From NCBI RefSeq assembly GCF_003008575.1, contig NZ_CP027667.1:3248001-3312000 (forward strand): a DNA stretch of 64,000 bases. Reading direction: 5' to 3'. This DNA is from Melaminivora suipulveris (lineage in GTDB: Bacteria > Pseudomonadota > Gammaproteobacteria > Burkholderiales > Burkholderiaceae_C). The notes under the pieces are model-generated. The model did no database searches. It saw only the letters and a program-made list of their open reading frames with translations, and was not told where the DNA came from. This document shows, piece after piece, positions 20,414 through 30,841 of the stretch (positions are counted from its first letter, which is position 1; each line of letters begins with the position of its first letter). Both the position numbers and the translations under genes were made by a program.

Positions 20414-22418
20414 GCGATGCAGCCGTTGCCAGTTGCTGGGTGCGCGACTCTTCCGTAGCGGCCACTTCGGCCGCGGGGATGTAGTAGTCGCGCTGGTAGT
20501 TGAAGGTGTGCACGATGGTGGCCAGGATGATGGCGGCCAGCGAGCCGATGGCCAGTGGCCACATGTGCCAGATCATGGCGAAGCCCAACAGCGTGGACAG
20601 CATGGCGATGACGAAGCCCGCCGCCGTGTTGGCCGGCATGTGGATGGGCGCGAAGCCCGACAGCGGCCGGCGGTAGCCGTGCTTCTTCATGTCCCACCAG
20701 GCGTCGATCTCGTAGGCCACGGGCGTGAAGGCGAAGTTGTACTGCGGCGGCGGCGAGGAAGTCGCCCATTCCAGCGTGCGGGCATCCCAAGGGTCGCCCG
20801 TCACGTCGCGCAATTCGCTCCTGCGCTGCCAGCTCACGAACAGCTGCACGAAGAAGCAGGCGATGCCCAGGGCAATCAGCGCGGCGCCACACGCGGCCAC
20901 CAGGAACCAGGGCTGCAGCGAGGCGTCCTCGAAATGGTTGACGCGGCGCGTCACGCCCATCAGGCCCAGGATGTACAGCGGCATGAAGGCCACCCAGAAG
21001 CCCACCAGCCAGAACCAGAAGGACGCCTTGCCCCACGATTCGACCAGGCGGTAGCCGAAGGCCTTGGGGTACCAGTAGTTGATGCCCGCGAACACGGCGA
21101 ACACCACGCCGCCGATGATCACGTTGTGGAAGTGCGCGATCAGGAACAGCGAGTTGTGCAGCACGAAGTCGGCCGGCGGCACGGCCAGCAGCACGCCCGT
21201 CATGCCGCCGATGGCGAACGTCACCATGAAGCCCAGGGTCCACAACATGGGCACCGTGAAGCGGATGCGGCCCTTGTACATGGTGAACAGCCAGTTGAAG
21301 ATCTTGGCGCCTGTCGGGATCGAGATGATCATCGTCGTGATGCCGAAGAAGGTGTTCACCGTCGCGCCCGAGCCCATGGTGAAGAAGTGGTGCAGCCACA
21401 CCAGGTACGACAGGATGGTGATGACCACCGTGGCATAGACCATGGAGGTGTAGCCGAACAGGCGCTTCCTGGTGAACGTGGGCACGATCTCGGAGTACAC
21501 GCCGAAGGCCGGCAGCACCAGGATGTAGACCTCCGGGTGGCCCCAGATCCAGATCAGGTTCACGTACAGCATGGCGTTTCCGCCCAGGTCGTTCGTGAAG
21601 AAGTGCGTGCCCAGGTAGCGGTCCAGGCTCATCAGCACCAGCGCGGCGGTGAGGATGGGGAAGGTGGCCACGATCAGCGCGTTGGTGCACAGGGCCGTCC
21701 AGGTGAAGATGGGCATCTTCATCAGCTTCATGCCCGGCGCGCGCATCTTGATGATGGTGACGATCAGGTTGATGCCCGACAGCGTCGTGCCCACCCCCGC
21801 CACCTGCAGGCCCCAGATGTAGTAGTCCAGCCCTACGCCCGGGTCCTGCGCGCCCAGGTTGGACAGCGCCAGCCAGCCGGAAGTGGAGAACTCGCCCAGG
21901 AACAGCGACACCATGGTCAGCATGGCCCCGCCCGTGGTCATCCAGAAGCTGAAGTTGTTCAGGAACGGAAAGGACACGTCGCGCGCGCCGATCTGCAGCG
22001 GCACCAGGTAGTTCATCAGCCCGGTGACGAACGGCATGGCCACGAAGAAGATCATGATCACGCCGTGCGCCGTGAAGATCTGGTCGTAGTGGTGCGGCGG
22101 CAGGTAGCCCAGCGCCTCGCCAAAGGCCATGGACTGCTGCAGGCGCATCATGATCGCGTCGGAGAAGCCGCGCAGGAACATGACCAGGCCCAGGATCATG
22201 TACATGATGCCGATCTTCTTGTGGTCGATGGAGCAGATCCAGTCGCGCCACAGCGGGCCCCACAGGCGATAGCGGGTGACGCCGGCCAGCATGACCAGGC
22301 CGCCCAGCATGACGGCGATGAAGGTCCACAGCAGGATGGGCTCGTGCGCCATGGGGATGGACTGCCACGTGATGCGGCCCAGCAGCCAGTGGTTGGGAGT
22401 CATTTGTTCAGGGGACAT
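20406..22418 (-). CDS. cyoB: Cytochrome o ubiquinol oxidase subunit I
   Basis: A 670-residue catalytic subunit of the proton-pumping quinol oxidase. It has the haem-copper motifs [17 protein letters not shown] (Cu-B His and its cross-linked Tyr region), WLHHFF (two Cu-B His), and HFHNVIIGG (haem ligands). The N-terminal extension with [15 protein letters not shown] is typical of CyoB. Length matches E. coli CyoB (663). It is the second gene of a minus-strand operon and oxidises ubiquinol at the inner membrane while reducing oxygen. Confidence 0.97.
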   Translation of the reverse strand: MSPEQMTPNHWLLGRITWQSIPMAHEPILLWTFIAVMLGGLVMLAGVTRYRLWGPLWRDWICSIDHKKIGIMYMILGLVMFLRGFSDAIMMRLQQSMAFGEALGYLPPHHYDQIFTAHGVIMIFFVAMPFVTGLMNYLVPLQIGARDVSFPFLNNFSFWMTTGGAMLTMVSLFLGEFSTSGWLALSNLGAQDPGVGLDYYIWGLQVAGVGTTLSGINLIVTIIKMRAPGMKLMKMPIFTWTALCTNALIVATFPILTAALVLMSLDRYLGTHFFTNDLGGNAMLYVNLIWIWGHPEVYILVLPAFGVYSEIVPTFTRKRLFGYTSMVYATVVITILSYLVWLHHFFTMGSGATVNTFFGITTMIISIPTGAKIFNWLFTMYKGRIRFTVPMLWTLGFMVTFAIGGMTGVLLAVPPADFVLHNSLFLIAHFHNVIIGGVVFAVFAGINYWYPKAFGYRLVESWGKASFWFWLVGFWVAFMPLYILGLMGVTRRVNHFEDASLQPWFLVAACGAALIALGIACFFVQLFVSWQRRSELRDVTGDPWDARTLEWATSSPPPQYNFAFTPVAYEIDAWWDMKKHGYRRPLSGFAPIHMPANTAAGFVIAMLSTLLGFAMIWHMWPLAIGSLAAIILATIVHTFNYQRDYYIPAAEVAATEESRTQQLATAASHA

Positions 22419-22446
22419 AGCGTGTTTCTCTCGCGGCGGCGCAGCT

Positions 22447-23397
22447 TCAGTGGCTGCCGGCCTGGGGCGTGGTGGCGCGCGCGCCCTTGGCCATCATGGT
22501 CTCGTGCATGCAGGTCTGGCCGTCCTCGACGCAGCGGTTCAGGATGCGGTCGTACAGGCCCTCCTGCACGGCGCCGAAGCGCTGCACGGGGTTGCGCTCG
22601 CTGGGCTTGGCCAGCTCAAGGTAGCTGGACTGGTCCAGCGCCTGGCCGTCAGCCCTGGCCTTTTGCACCCACTGCGCGAAGTCGGCCTCGGGCAGGCCGT
22701 GGAACTTGAACGTCATGCCCGAGAAGCCCGGGCCGCTGTAGTGCGAAGCCAGGCCCTTGAACTCGCCGGCCCGGTTGATGATGGCGTTCAGCTCGGTCTG
22801 CATGCCGGGCATGGCGTAGATCATGCCGGCCAGGTCGGGCACGTAGAACGCGTTCATGGTCGAGGTGGCGGTGAGCTTGAAGTGGATCGGCCGGTCCACC
22901 GGCGCGGCCAGCTCGTTCACCGTGGCGATGCCCTGCTCGGGGTAGACGAACAGCCACTTCCAGTCCATGGCCACCACCTGCACCTCCAGGGGGCGCACGC
23001 CCTCGGCCAGCGGGCGCTGCGCGTCCACGCGGTCCAGCGGGCGGTAGGGGTCGAGCTTGTGCGTGCCGATCCAGGTCAGCGCCCCCAGGGCGATGATGAT
23101 CATCAAAGGCACCGTCCAGATGACCAGCTCCAGCACCGTGGAGTGGTGCCAGTCGGGCTCGTAGGCGGCGTCCTTGTTGCCCTGGCGGTATTTCCAGGCG
23201 AACACCAGCGTGGCGATGATGACCGGCACGATGATGATGAGCATGAGCAGCGTGGCGGTCATCACCAGGCTGCCTTGCTGGGCGGCCACGTCGCCAGCCG
23301 GATTGAGCACGACGGCCTTGCTGCATCCGGCGAGCAGCGCGGCACAGGCGCCGGCCGCCAGCCACGCAGGCCCTCGGAGGGTGGAGGAGTTCAGCAT
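22447..23397 (-). CDS. cyoA: Cytochrome o ubiquinol oxidase subunit II
   Basis: A 316-residue lipoprotein subunit with lipobox LLAGC (C25), two transmembrane helices, then a cupredoxin-fold domain ([44 protein letters not shown]). The CuA ligands of cytochrome c oxidases are missing: the loop reads [13 protein letters not shown] with no cysteines. This identifies a quinol-oxidising enzyme. It is the first gene of the operon; no cyoE (haem O synthase) is present in it. Confidence 0.96.
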   Translation of the reverse strand: MLNSSTLRGPAWLAAGACAALLAGCSKAVVLNPAGDVAAQQGSLVMTATLLMLIIIVPVIIATLVFAWKYRQGNKDAAYEPDWHHSTVLELVIWTVPLMIIIALGALTWIGTHKLDPYRPLDRVDAQRPLAEGVRPLEVQVVAMDWKWLFVYPEQGIATVNELAAPVDRPIHFKLTATSTMNAFYVPDLAGMIYAMPGMQTELNAIINRAGEFKGLASHYSGPGFSGMTFKFHGLPEADFAQWVQKARADGQALDQSSYLELAKPSERNPVQRFGAVQEGLYDRILNRCVEDGQTCMHETMMAKGARATTPQAGSH

Positions 23398-23506
23398 GCG
23401 GAAAGAAGGGAAAGAACGCGAAGAGCGCCGCCCGCGCCTGGGGTAAACGCGGATGGATCGATTGCCAAAAATGTACTTCGGCTAGCGTGTTCCCGGGTGG
23501 GACATT

Positions 23507-23520
23507 TTGTCCTGGATCAA
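23507..23520. promoter_or_regulatory. Possible FNR/Anr-type site
   Basis: TTGTC-CTGG-ATCAA has one perfect and one 3-of-5 half-site of the TTGAT-N4-ATCAA consensus. It lies in the 294-bp gap between the divergent cyoA and MFS genes. Such control would fit an oxygen-dependent oxidase, but one half-site is poor. The same gap holds a CTCGCT..AGCGAG hairpin (about 23528-23543) and a GGAAGGAA..TTCCTCC dyad (about 23569-23586). Confidence 0.3.
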
Positions 23521-23691
23521 GCTTCGGGCTCGCTGGCAAGCGAGAAAACGCCAATGCCCGATCGGGCGGAAGGAATTTTTTCCTCCCACACGGGTGAAAG
23601 CGCACTTGTTGCCTGCGCGGCTTGCGTGTAGAACGAACCGGTCTTGAGCCGCATCAAGGCTCGAACCCGTTCAGCAGAGGAGTTTTGCAAC

Positions 23692-25023
23692 ATGAGCAGC
23701 AGTTCGATGGCCATGCCCAGCTATGGGTACGAAGGCGACGCCTCCCTGGCGCACGCGCATACCGATGAGGACGCAAGCCCCGCCGAGATCGCGGTGGGCG
23801 TGATCATCGGGCGCTCGTCCGAGTACTTCGACTTTTTCGTCTTCGGCATCGCCTGCGTGCTGGTGTTCCCGCAGCTGCTGTTTCCGTTCCTGTCGCCGCT
23901 GGCCGGCACGCTGGCGGCGTTTGCCATCTTCGCGCTGGCCTTCATCGCGCGTCCCTTTGGCACCGCGCTGTTCATGGCCGTGCAGCGGCGCTGGGGGCGT
24001 GGCACCAAGCTGACGCTGGCGCTGTTCCTGTTGGGCAGCAGCACGGTGAGCATGGCACTGCTGCCGGCCTATGACAGCGTGGGCATGGTGGCCATCGCCG
24101 CGCTGATCGTGCTGCGCGTCGGCCAGGGCGTCGCGCTGGGCGGCTCGTGGGACGGCCTGCCGTCGCTGCTGGCCATGGCCGCACCGAAAGAGCGGCGCGG
24201 CTGGTACGCCATGGTCGGCCAGCTGGGCGCGCCGGCCGGCTTCGTGCTGGCGGCCTCACTCTTCGCCTACCTGTACGGGCAGCTGACGCACGAGGAATTC
24301 CTGGCCTGGGGCTGGCGCTACCCGTTCTGCGTGGCCTTTGCCATCAACGTGGTGGCGCTGTTCGCGCGCCTGCGGCTGGTGGTGGGGCAGTCGTATGCCG
24401 AGCTGCTGGAGGACAAGGAACTGGAGCCCATGGGCGCGGCGCAGCTGATGCGCGACGAGGGCGGCAACGTTTTCCTGGGCGCCTTTGCCGCGCTGGCCAG
24501 CTTCGCGTTGTTCCACCTGGTGACGATCTTTCCGCTGTCGTGGATTTCGCTGTACTCCGAGCGCAGCATGACCGAGGTGCTGGGCGTGCAGATCGCCGGG
24601 GCCGTGCTGGCGGCGCTGGCCATCATGCTGTCGGGCCGCCTGGCCGACCGCATCGGCCGGCGCAAGCTGCTGGGCGGCATGGCGGTGCTGATCGGCCTGT
24701 TCAGCCTGGCGGCTCCCTGGCTGCTGGGCGGTGGCGTGGCGGGCAGCAATGCCTTTTTGCTGATCGGCTTCGTGCTGCTGGGGTTGTCGTATGGCCAGTC
24801 GGCGGGCACGGTCACGTCCAACTTCTCCGCGCACTACCGCTATACCGGAGCGGCGCTGTCGTCCGACCTGGCGTGGCTGTTCGGCGCGGCCTTTGCGCCG
24901 CTGGTGGCTCTTGGCCTGTCCTCGCGCTTCGGGCTGGGGGCCGTGTCGGTCTACCTGCTGTCGGGCGCGGTGTGCACGCTGGCGGCGCTGCGCATCAATC
25001 GCCTGATCGAGCAGCGCGGCTGA
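23692..25023 (+). CDS. MFS transporter, metabolite/proton symporter type
   Basis: A 443-residue, roughly 12-helix MFS protein. It has the cytoplasmic loop signature GRLADRIGRRKLLGG between helices 8 and 9, and an N-terminal SSEYFDFFVFGIACVLVFPQLLFP that resembles the metabolite:H+ symporter (ShiA/ProP-like) subfamily. The start at 23692 was chosen because it follows AGAGGAG at 23676-23682. It is divergent from cyoA. The substrate is not inferable. Confidence 0.85.
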   Translation: MSSSSMAMPSYGYEGDASLAHAHTDEDASPAEIAVGVIIGRSSEYFDFFVFGIACVLVFPQLLFPFLSPLAGTLAAFAIFALAFIARPFGTALFMAVQRRWGRGTKLTLALFLLGSSTVSMALLPAYDSVGMVAIAALIVLRVGQGVALGGSWDGLPSLLAMAAPKERRGWYAMVGQLGAPAGFVLAASLFAYLYGQLTHEEFLAWGWRYPFCVAFAINVVALFARLRLVVGQSYAELLEDKELEPMGAAQLMRDEGGNVFLGAFAALASFALFHLVTIFPLSWISLYSERSMTEVLGVQIAGAVLAALAIMLSGRLADRIGRRKLLGGMAVLIGLFSLAAPWLLGGGVAGSNAFLLIGFVLLGLSYGQSAGTVTSNFSAHYRYTGAALSSDLAWLFGAAFAPLVALGLSSRFGLGAVSVYLLSGAVCTLAALRINRLIEQRG

Positions 25024-25029
25024 GGTTGC

Positions 25030-25083
25030 TACTGAAAGAATAGCTGCATACCGCTGTCATTCAACGGCTTGATGCCTTTTTGA
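25030..25083 (-). repeat. Dispersed repeat, copy K (reverse orientation)
   Basis: Read on the minus strand: CAAAAAGGCATCAAGCCGTT, then GAATGACAGCGG and GCAGCTATTCTTTC. It fills the gap between the convergent MFS and formylglycine-enzyme genes. Confidence 0.5.
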
Positions 25084-25084
25084 C

Positions 25085-26227
25085 TCATATTCCCGGTGCG
25101 CCGTCCCTGACCAGCCGAAAGCCCACGTGCGACATCGGGCTGTGCGGGTCGCTGCCGCGCCGGGCGCTGGGCCGGTAGGACAGGCAGTAATCCTCGTTGC
25201 ACAGGAACGAGCCGCCGCGGATGACCCGCCGGGGCGCCTGCGCCGGCACGCCGGGCTCGCTGGGGTCGAATGGCTGTGCCGGGCCCTGCGGGTTGTCCAC
25301 CGGGCCGCGCGCGCCCCGTGCCTGGCGCGTGAACTCGTCGGCGCGGTACCAGTCGGCGACCCACTGCCAGGCGTTGCCGGTCATGTCGTGCAGGCCGTAG
25401 CCGTTGGCCGGAAAGCTCCCGGCGGCCACGGTGCCGGCTGCGCCGCCGGCCCGGGCGCTGACCACCGGAAACGGCCGCGCGCGCGCATCCCAGTAGTTCG
25501 CCAGCAGGGCGCCGCCGGGCTGGGCCTCGTCGCCCCAGGCGTAGGTGGCCTGCTCCAGGCCGCCGCGCGCGGCGAACTCCCATTCGGCCTCGGTCGGCAG
25601 GCGCTTGCCGGCCCAGCGGGCGTAGGCCTGGGCATCCCCATGGCTGACCTGCACCACCGGGTGGTCGCCCCGATCCTCGATGGAGCTGTCCGGCCCCTCG
25701 GGGTGGCGCCAGTCGGCGCCTGGCACGTAGCGCCACCATTGGGCGTAATCGTCCAGCCGCACCGGCGCGCTGGTGCCGACGAAGACCATGGCGCCGGGCA
25801 CCAGCACGCCCTCGGGCGGACGCGGCGTGCCGGGGGGCAGCTGCACGCGGATGGTCTCCCAGTCGGGCGTGCGTTCGGCCGTGGTCACGTAGCCCGTCTG
25901 GCGCACGAATGCGGCGAACTGGTCGTTGGTGACGTGGGTCGTGTCCATCCAGAAGCCCTGGACGCGCACCGGATGCGCCGGGCGCTCGTTGGCCTGGGCC
26001 ATCCGGTGGTCGCTGCCCATCAGGAATACGCCGCCCGGCACCCAGGCCATGCCGGCCGGGCCGCGCACGCCGTCGCCCAGCACGACGGCTGGCGGGGCCG
26101 GGCGCGCGGGCGCGCGCGGCGCCAGGGCCAGCCAGCCGCCCAGGCCCGCCACTGCTGCGGCAGCAGCGGCGCCGCCGCCCAGCAGGCGGCGCCGGCTCGG
26201 TGATTGTGGTTGTTCAATAGACGCCAT
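25085..26227 (-). CDS. Formylglycine-generating enzyme (SUMF1 family) with Tat-like signal
   Basis: The 380-residue protein has a SUMF1/FGE-sulfatase domain from ~55 to the end (MAWVPGGVFLMGSD, RLPTEAEWEFAARGG, WQWVADWY, RRVIRGGSFLC). The two catalytic cysteines of true FGE are both present in CNEDYC (C343 and C348), unlike in EgtB-like or regulatory SUMF1 relatives. FGE oxidises the sulfatase active-site Cys to formylglycine. The N-terminus, SRRRLLGGG plus a hydrophobic stretch, looks like a twin-arginine signal, suggesting a folded, exported maturase. It overlaps the upstream sulfatase gene by 14 bp and is surely its partner. Confidence 0.92.
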   Translation of the reverse strand: MASIEQPQSPSRRRLLGGGAAAAAAVAGLGGWLALAPRAPARPAPPAVVLGDGVRGPAGMAWVPGGVFLMGSDHRMAQANERPAHPVRVQGFWMDTTHVTNDQFAAFVRQTGYVTTAERTPDWETIRVQLPPGTPRPPEGVLVPGAMVFVGTSAPVRLDDYAQWWRYVPGADWRHPEGPDSSIEDRGDHPVVQVSHGDAQAYARWAGKRLPTEAEWEFAARGGLEQATYAWGDEAQPGGALLANYWDARARPFPVVSARAGGAAGTVAAGSFPANGYGLHDMTGNAWQWVADWYRADEFTRQARGARGPVDNPQGPAQPFDPSEPGVPAQAPRRVIRGGSFLCNEDYCLSYRPSARRGSDPHSPMSHVGFRLVRDGAPGI

Positions 26228-28427
26228 GGCTCTTGGGGCAGACCGCGCCCATGTGCTGCTCGATGACCTGCCGGTCCGCGGCGTCGGTGCGGCCATCGAA
26301 GAAAAAGTCATAGACGCTGGACAGGCCCCAGTCGCGCGCGATGCGCTGCCAGTGGGACAGGTCCTGCGCGTCCACCACACCGTCCCGGTTGCCGTCGCCC
26401 GGGCAGTCGGGCTCGGACGTCAGCAGCTCGTTTAGCCGGGCCGTGAGCGCGGCATAGGCGGCCTGCTGCCCGGTGCTGAGCGGGGCGCGCAGCAGGTCGT
26501 TGCTGGCCGGGTCTTCCAGCCGGGGGCGGCCGGGCGCCTGGTCGATCTCGTAGAACTCGGTGGCCACGTCCTCGCGGCTGCCGCCGGTGGCCGGGTCGTG
26601 GTTCAGCGTGGTGTTGCGCACCAGCTTGTAGCGCTCGTCGCGCATGGCCAGGGTGCGCTCGGGCAGCACCAGCACCGAGCCGGGCGCGGCGCCCGCGGCG
26701 GCGATGGCGCGGTTGACCTCCCAGCACTGCGCGTGGCCGGCGCCGCCCGGGTCGATGACGGACGGGTCGGTGTGGCCCGGCCCCCACCACACGCCGGCGT
26801 TGTCCTCGCACACGCTCTTGGAGGTGGGGATCTGCGTGCAGCTGCCGGCCTGGCTGGACGTGCGGCTCATGACGCACGGGCCGTTGCGCGCGCCGTTTGC
26901 CTGAATGTTGACACCCGACTGGGTGAAGTTGATGCTGCGCAGGCTGGCCTGGCCGAGCGCGTTCAGGTAGGGCAGCAGGCCAACCGAATCGACCGTGCGC
27001 GGCACCGCCTGGTGCACGTCGATGCCCGCCAGCTCGCCGAAGAACTGGAACAGGTCCACGGTGTTGACCATGTGCTCCACCGCTCGCCCGGGCGCCGCCA
27101 CCCGCGGCCCGGCGACGATCAGGGGCACCCATACGCCCGTCTGGTAGGACGTGCCCTTGGCCAGCGACAGGCTGAACGGCGGCTTGACGGCAAAGCCCAG
27201 CGAGCCGTTGTCGCCCACGATGACGATGACCGTGTTGCCCGCCTGCGGGTCGTAGGCCAGGCTGCCGTCCGCGGCGCGCGTGGCCAGGCCGGTCTCGACC
27301 AGCAGCCGGCCGAACTCGCTGTCCAGCGCCTCGGTCATCTGGTTCTGGATCAGCCGCCCGGCCACCGGGCTGGCGCAGTCCAGCACGTTGCCCGACAGGC
27401 GCGGACTGGTCTGCGGCGACAGCTGCCTGGGCGCGTGCTGCCAGGGCGTGTGGGCGGCCGAGTAGCTCACCGTGGCCATCCAGGGCGTGCCGGCCGGGCG
27501 CGACCTGATCCAGCGGATGGCGGCGTCGGTTTCGATGGTCGTGCGGTAGCCGCGCGCGCGCGGGTCGGACAGCGGCACGACCTCCGTCCGGCCCTGATCG
27601 ATGACCACCAGCGGCGAGACGTAGTAGGCGTTCTCGCGGCCAAAATCCAGCCGCGCGCTGGCCGGCAGGGGCGTGCCGCACTGGTGCCGGTCCACGAAGA
27701 TGCCGCCGCGCGCCAGGCACTGCAGGCCGTTGGCGTCCTCGGACAGCGGCGCCAGCGGCAGGTTCTCGCAGGCGCCATCGGCGAAGTGGCAGGAGCCGGC
27801 GAAGTGGTGCGGGTAGAAGCCGCAGGCCTGCGCGCCCGCGCCGTAGGCGCCGCCGGCCGTGCTGTCGATGGAGCCGGGCAGGCCGCCGATCCAGCCGTAG
27901 AAATGGTCCCAGCCCAGCTGCAGCGGCGTGGAGTTGCCGGCCTCGTTGTGCTCCGGCCCGGCCAGGTGGAACTTGCCGAACATGGCGTTTTCGTAGCCCG
28001 CCTGCCCGAGCAGCTTGGGCACGGTGGCGTCGAAGGGCGAGAGCTGCGAGTTGGCCAGGTCGTTCGGCCCCAGCGCCTGGTACATGTTGGTGCGCAGCGG
28101 GTAGCGCCCGGTGAAGAAGGCGGCGCGGCCCGGCGAGCATTCGGGCATCGACCAGGTGTTGCGGAATTTGACGCCGGCGCTGGCCACCGCGTCCAGATGC
28201 GGCGTAGGCGGGGCGTCGGCGCCGCCGTAGCCGAAGCTGGCCATCTGGTCGATGCCCACGTCGTCCATGACGACAAACAGGATGTTGGGCGGCTGCTGCG
28301 CCGGTGGCGGCGGGGGCGCGGGCGTGCCACCACCCGAGCTGCCGCCGCAGGACGCCAGCGCTGCCGCCAGTGCGGCCAGCCAGGTCGCTGCCAGCGCCAG
28401 GCGCCAGGGGTTGTTGATGCGGTGCAT
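26214..28427 (-). CDS. Lipoprotein sulfatase with C-terminal dockerin-like repeats (sulfatase A)
   Basis: The 737-residue type I sulfatase carries a lipoprotein signal (lipid Cys C27, LASCGGSS) and a Pro-rich linker. NILFVVMDDVGID supplies metal-binding Asp pairs, C97 in CSPGRAAFFTGR is the formylglycine site, KFHLAG is a Lys/His pair, and VGDNGS the further metal ligands. All expected catalytic residues are present. The last ~60 residues hold two EF-hand-like repeats (GDGNRDGVVDAQDL and FFFDGRTDAADRQVI), a dockerin type I-like arrangement; the second loop has lost acidic positions. The ATG at 28427 follows AAGGAG. It is second in a sulfatase-sulfatase-FGE operon. Confidence 0.9.
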   Translation of the reverse strand: MHRINNPWRLALAATWLAALAAALASCGGSSGGGTPAPPPPPAQQPPNILFVVMDDVGIDQMASFGYGGADAPPTPHLDAVASAGVKFRNTWSMPECSPGRAAFFTGRYPLRTNMYQALGPNDLANSQLSPFDATVPKLLGQAGYENAMFGKFHLAGPEHNEAGNSTPLQLGWDHFYGWIGGLPGSIDSTAGGAYGAGAQACGFYPHHFAGSCHFADGACENLPLAPLSEDANGLQCLARGGIFVDRHQCGTPLPASARLDFGRENAYYVSPLVVIDQGRTEVVPLSDPRARGYRTTIETDAAIRWIRSRPAGTPWMATVSYSAAHTPWQHAPRQLSPQTSPRLSGNVLDCASPVAGRLIQNQMTEALDSEFGRLLVETGLATRAADGSLAYDPQAGNTVIVIVGDNGSLGFAVKPPFSLSLAKGTSYQTGVWVPLIVAGPRVAAPGRAVEHMVNTVDLFQFFGELAGIDVHQAVPRTVDSVGLLPYLNALGQASLRSINFTQSGVNIQANGARNGPCVMSRTSSQAGSCTQIPTSKSVCEDNAGVWWGPGHTDPSVIDPGGAGHAQCWEVNRAIAAAGAAPGSVLVLPERTLAMRDERYKLVRNTTLNHDPATGGSREDVATEFYEIDQAPGRPRLEDPASNDLLRAPLSTGQQAAYAALTARLNELLTSEPDCPGDGNRDGVVDAQDLSHWQRIARDWGLSSVYDFFFDGRTDAADRQVIEQHMGAVCPKSHGVY

Positions 28428-28447
28428 GGGTCTGCTCCTTGCCGTGT

Positions 28448-30793
28448 TCACGGCGCCGCGCAGCGGCGGCCCAGATGGCGCTCAATGATGGCCCGGTCGG
28501 CGGCGTCGGTGCGGCCGTCGTGGTTCAGGTCGTACCAGCTCGACTGGCCGCCATTGAGCTGGCTCAACTCGCGCCAGTGGTCCAGGTCCCGCTGGTCCAC
28601 CACGCCGTCGCGGTTGCCGTCGCCAGGGCAGTGGACGCTGTCGTAGCGCTGGTTGTAACTCGCCACTACGTCGCGCCGGTCCAGCTCGGCCTGCAGCACG
28701 GCGTGCGCCTGGCGCGCCTGGGCGGACAGGCCCGCGGCGTCCAGCGGGCTGCGGCCCGCCGCCAGCGCCGTGCCCTGGCGGTCCAGCGTCGGGTTGGGCG
28801 TCGCCATGTCCACGCGGTACAGCTCGTCGGTGACGTCGAATACCGGCTCGCCCGCGGCATCGCGGCCATGCACCCAGTCCATGATCGGGTCGGGGCCGCT
28901 GCTGGCGCACTGGTTGCGGCTCAGGCGCACCAGCTTGTATTGGCCGTCGCTGGCGGCTTTCTGCGCGTGCGGCAGGATGTCCACCGCGCCCTGGCCGCGC
29001 GCGGCGCGGTACTGCTGCACCTGGCAGCAGTTGCCGTAGCCGGCGGCGGGCACGCCCGGCTGGGTCGAGCCCTCGCCGTACCAGACGCCGCCCTGGTCGT
29101 CGCACAGCGCCTTGTACGGAAAGATGCTGAAGCAGGTGCTGGCCGCCTCGATCACGCAGGGCTGGGGCGTGACGGCCACGGCCGGGTTGCGCAAGTTCGT
29201 GCCCATCTCGGTGAAGTTGACCGTGCGGATGCTGGCCTGCTCCGGGTGCTCCAGATAGGCGCGCATGGGCTGGCCGTCCAGCGGGCGGGCCGGGTCGATG
29301 TTGGCCTCCACGTCGGCCCCGGCGATCTCGGCAAACAGCCGGTACAGGTCGGTGGCATTGACCAGGTGCGGCACTTCGCGCCCCGGCTGGCGCACCAGCG
29401 GCCCGGCCACCAGCAGCGGCACGGCCACGCCCGTCTGGTAGGCGAAGCCCTTGGCCCGGGTCGGATCGAAGCGGCCCGGCGCGGTGAACTTGACGCTGTT
29501 GACGTAGGTGCCGTTGTCGCCCATGACCACCACCACGGTGTTCGTCTTCTCGGGCTGGTAGTCGAGCGAGCCGTCGGCGCGGCGCGCGGCCAGGCCCAGC
29601 TCGACCAGCAGGCGGCCGATCTCGGCGTCCATGGCCTCGGCCATGAGGTTGGTGACCAGGTGGGCATCGACCAGGTCGGCGGCAGCATTCAGCGAGGCCC
29701 GCACGCCCTCGTTCTCGCCGTCGCTGCGCGGGTAGCACACCAGGTTGTCGTTGCGCCCCGGCGTGTCCTCGGACAGCAGCGCCACCGGCGGCAGCTGCAG
29801 CGGCGCGTGGATGGCCGAATAGCCCAGCGACAGCATCCACGGCTGGCCGACCGGCTGCTGGCGCGCCCAGGCGATGGCGCGGTCCGTCTCCAGCGTGCTG
29901 CGATAGCCGCGCGCGGCGGGGTCGGCGGCGCCGATCTTGCGCGTGTTGCCCTCGGCGTCGCTCTGGATCCATTCGGCGGTGTAGTAGCCGTTCTGCGCGG
30001 CGAAGTCGAGGTGGGCGGGCACGCTGGACCGGCAGGCCTGGTGCGGCTCGAACAGGCCGCCGCGCTCCATGCAGGTGCGCCCCGGCGTGGTGATGGCGCC
30101 GCCGCGCACGATCTGCGTGCAGCTGCCCGTGGCCAGGTAGCAGGCGCCGGCGTCGGCGCCGTGCGTGGGATCGATGCTGGCGTTGGGCACGAAGCCGCAG
30201 GGGTAGGTGCCCTCGGGCGTGCCCGTGCGGCCGGCGCGCGTGTCGATGGGGTAGGGCGCGCCGTCCAGGTAGCCGTCGAAGTGGTCCCAGCCCAGCTTCC
30301 ACAGGGTCTGGTGGCCGTAGGGCAGATTGGGTGCGCCGCCCAGGTCGGTGCCCGTCAGGTGCATCTTGCCGATCAGCGCGCTGCGGTAGCCCCGGGTCTT
30401 GAGCAGCCTGGGCAGGGTGACTTCGTAGGGCGAAATCGTCGAGTTGGCCAGGTCGGTGGAGACCACGGCGTTGAGCACGTTGGTGCTGGACGGATAGCGG
30501 CCGGTGAAGAAGCTGGCGCGCGTGGGCGTGCAGGTGGGCATGGCCCAGGCATTGCGAAACTGCAGGCCGGCGCGGGCGATGGCCGCCAGGTTGGGCATGC
30601 GCGGCGGCGCGGCGCCGCCGTAGCCGTAGGACGTGAGCTGGTCCACGCCCAGGTCGTCGAGCACGATGAACAGGATGTTGGGTGGCTGGGCCGCGGGGGG
30701 TGGGGCCGGGGCCGGGTCGCCCGCGCCGCCGCCGGAGCAGGCGGCCAGCAGCAGGGCCAGCGACGCGGCAAGCGCTTGACGGGGGGCGGGCAT
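28448..30793 (-). CDS. Lipoprotein sulfatase with C-terminal dockerin-like repeats (sulfatase B)
   Basis: A 781-residue paralogue of the downstream sulfatase. It has lipobox LLAAC (C19), NILFIVLDDLGVD, formylglycine site C88 in CTPTRASFFTGR, KMHLTG and MGDNGT. Both paralogues also share a Cys-rich insert (C-x-D-x2-G-x-W-x-G). The C-terminal ~60 residues again form a dockerin-like pair, here with intact calcium-loop residues in both halves (GDGNRDGVVDQRDL and DLNHDGRTDAADRAII). GGAGG lies 7-11 bp before the ATG at 30793. It is the first gene of the operon and divergent from a two-component system. The sulfated substrate is unknown. Confidence 0.9.
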   Translation of the reverse strand: MPAPRQALAASLALLLAACSGGGAGDPAPAPPPAAQPPNILFIVLDDLGVDQLTSYGYGGAAPPRMPNLAAIARAGLQFRNAWAMPTCTPTRASFFTGRYPSSTNVLNAVVSTDLANSTISPYEVTLPRLLKTRGYRSALIGKMHLTGTDLGGAPNLPYGHQTLWKLGWDHFDGYLDGAPYPIDTRAGRTGTPEGTYPCGFVPNASIDPTHGADAGACYLATGSCTQIVRGGAITTPGRTCMERGGLFEPHQACRSSVPAHLDFAAQNGYYTAEWIQSDAEGNTRKIGAADPAARGYRSTLETDRAIAWARQQPVGQPWMLSLGYSAIHAPLQLPPVALLSEDTPGRNDNLVCYPRSDGENEGVRASLNAAADLVDAHLVTNLMAEAMDAEIGRLLVELGLAARRADGSLDYQPEKTNTVVVVMGDNGTYVNSVKFTAPGRFDPTRAKGFAYQTGVAVPLLVAGPLVRQPGREVPHLVNATDLYRLFAEIAGADVEANIDPARPLDGQPMRAYLEHPEQASIRTVNFTEMGTNLRNPAVAVTPQPCVIEAASTCFSIFPYKALCDDQGGVWYGEGSTQPGVPAAGYGNCCQVQQYRAARGQGAVDILPHAQKAASDGQYKLVRLSRNQCASSGPDPIMDWVHGRDAAGEPVFDVTDELYRVDMATPNPTLDRQGTALAAGRSPLDAAGLSAQARQAHAVLQAELDRRDVVASYNQRYDSVHCPGDGNRDGVVDQRDLDHWRELSQLNGGQSSWYDLNHDGRTDAADRAIIERHLGRRCAAP

Positions 30794-30841
30794 GGCTTTC
30801 CTCCAGTGCGGGCGAGTGTCCCCCCGGGGGCGGGCGCTGCA

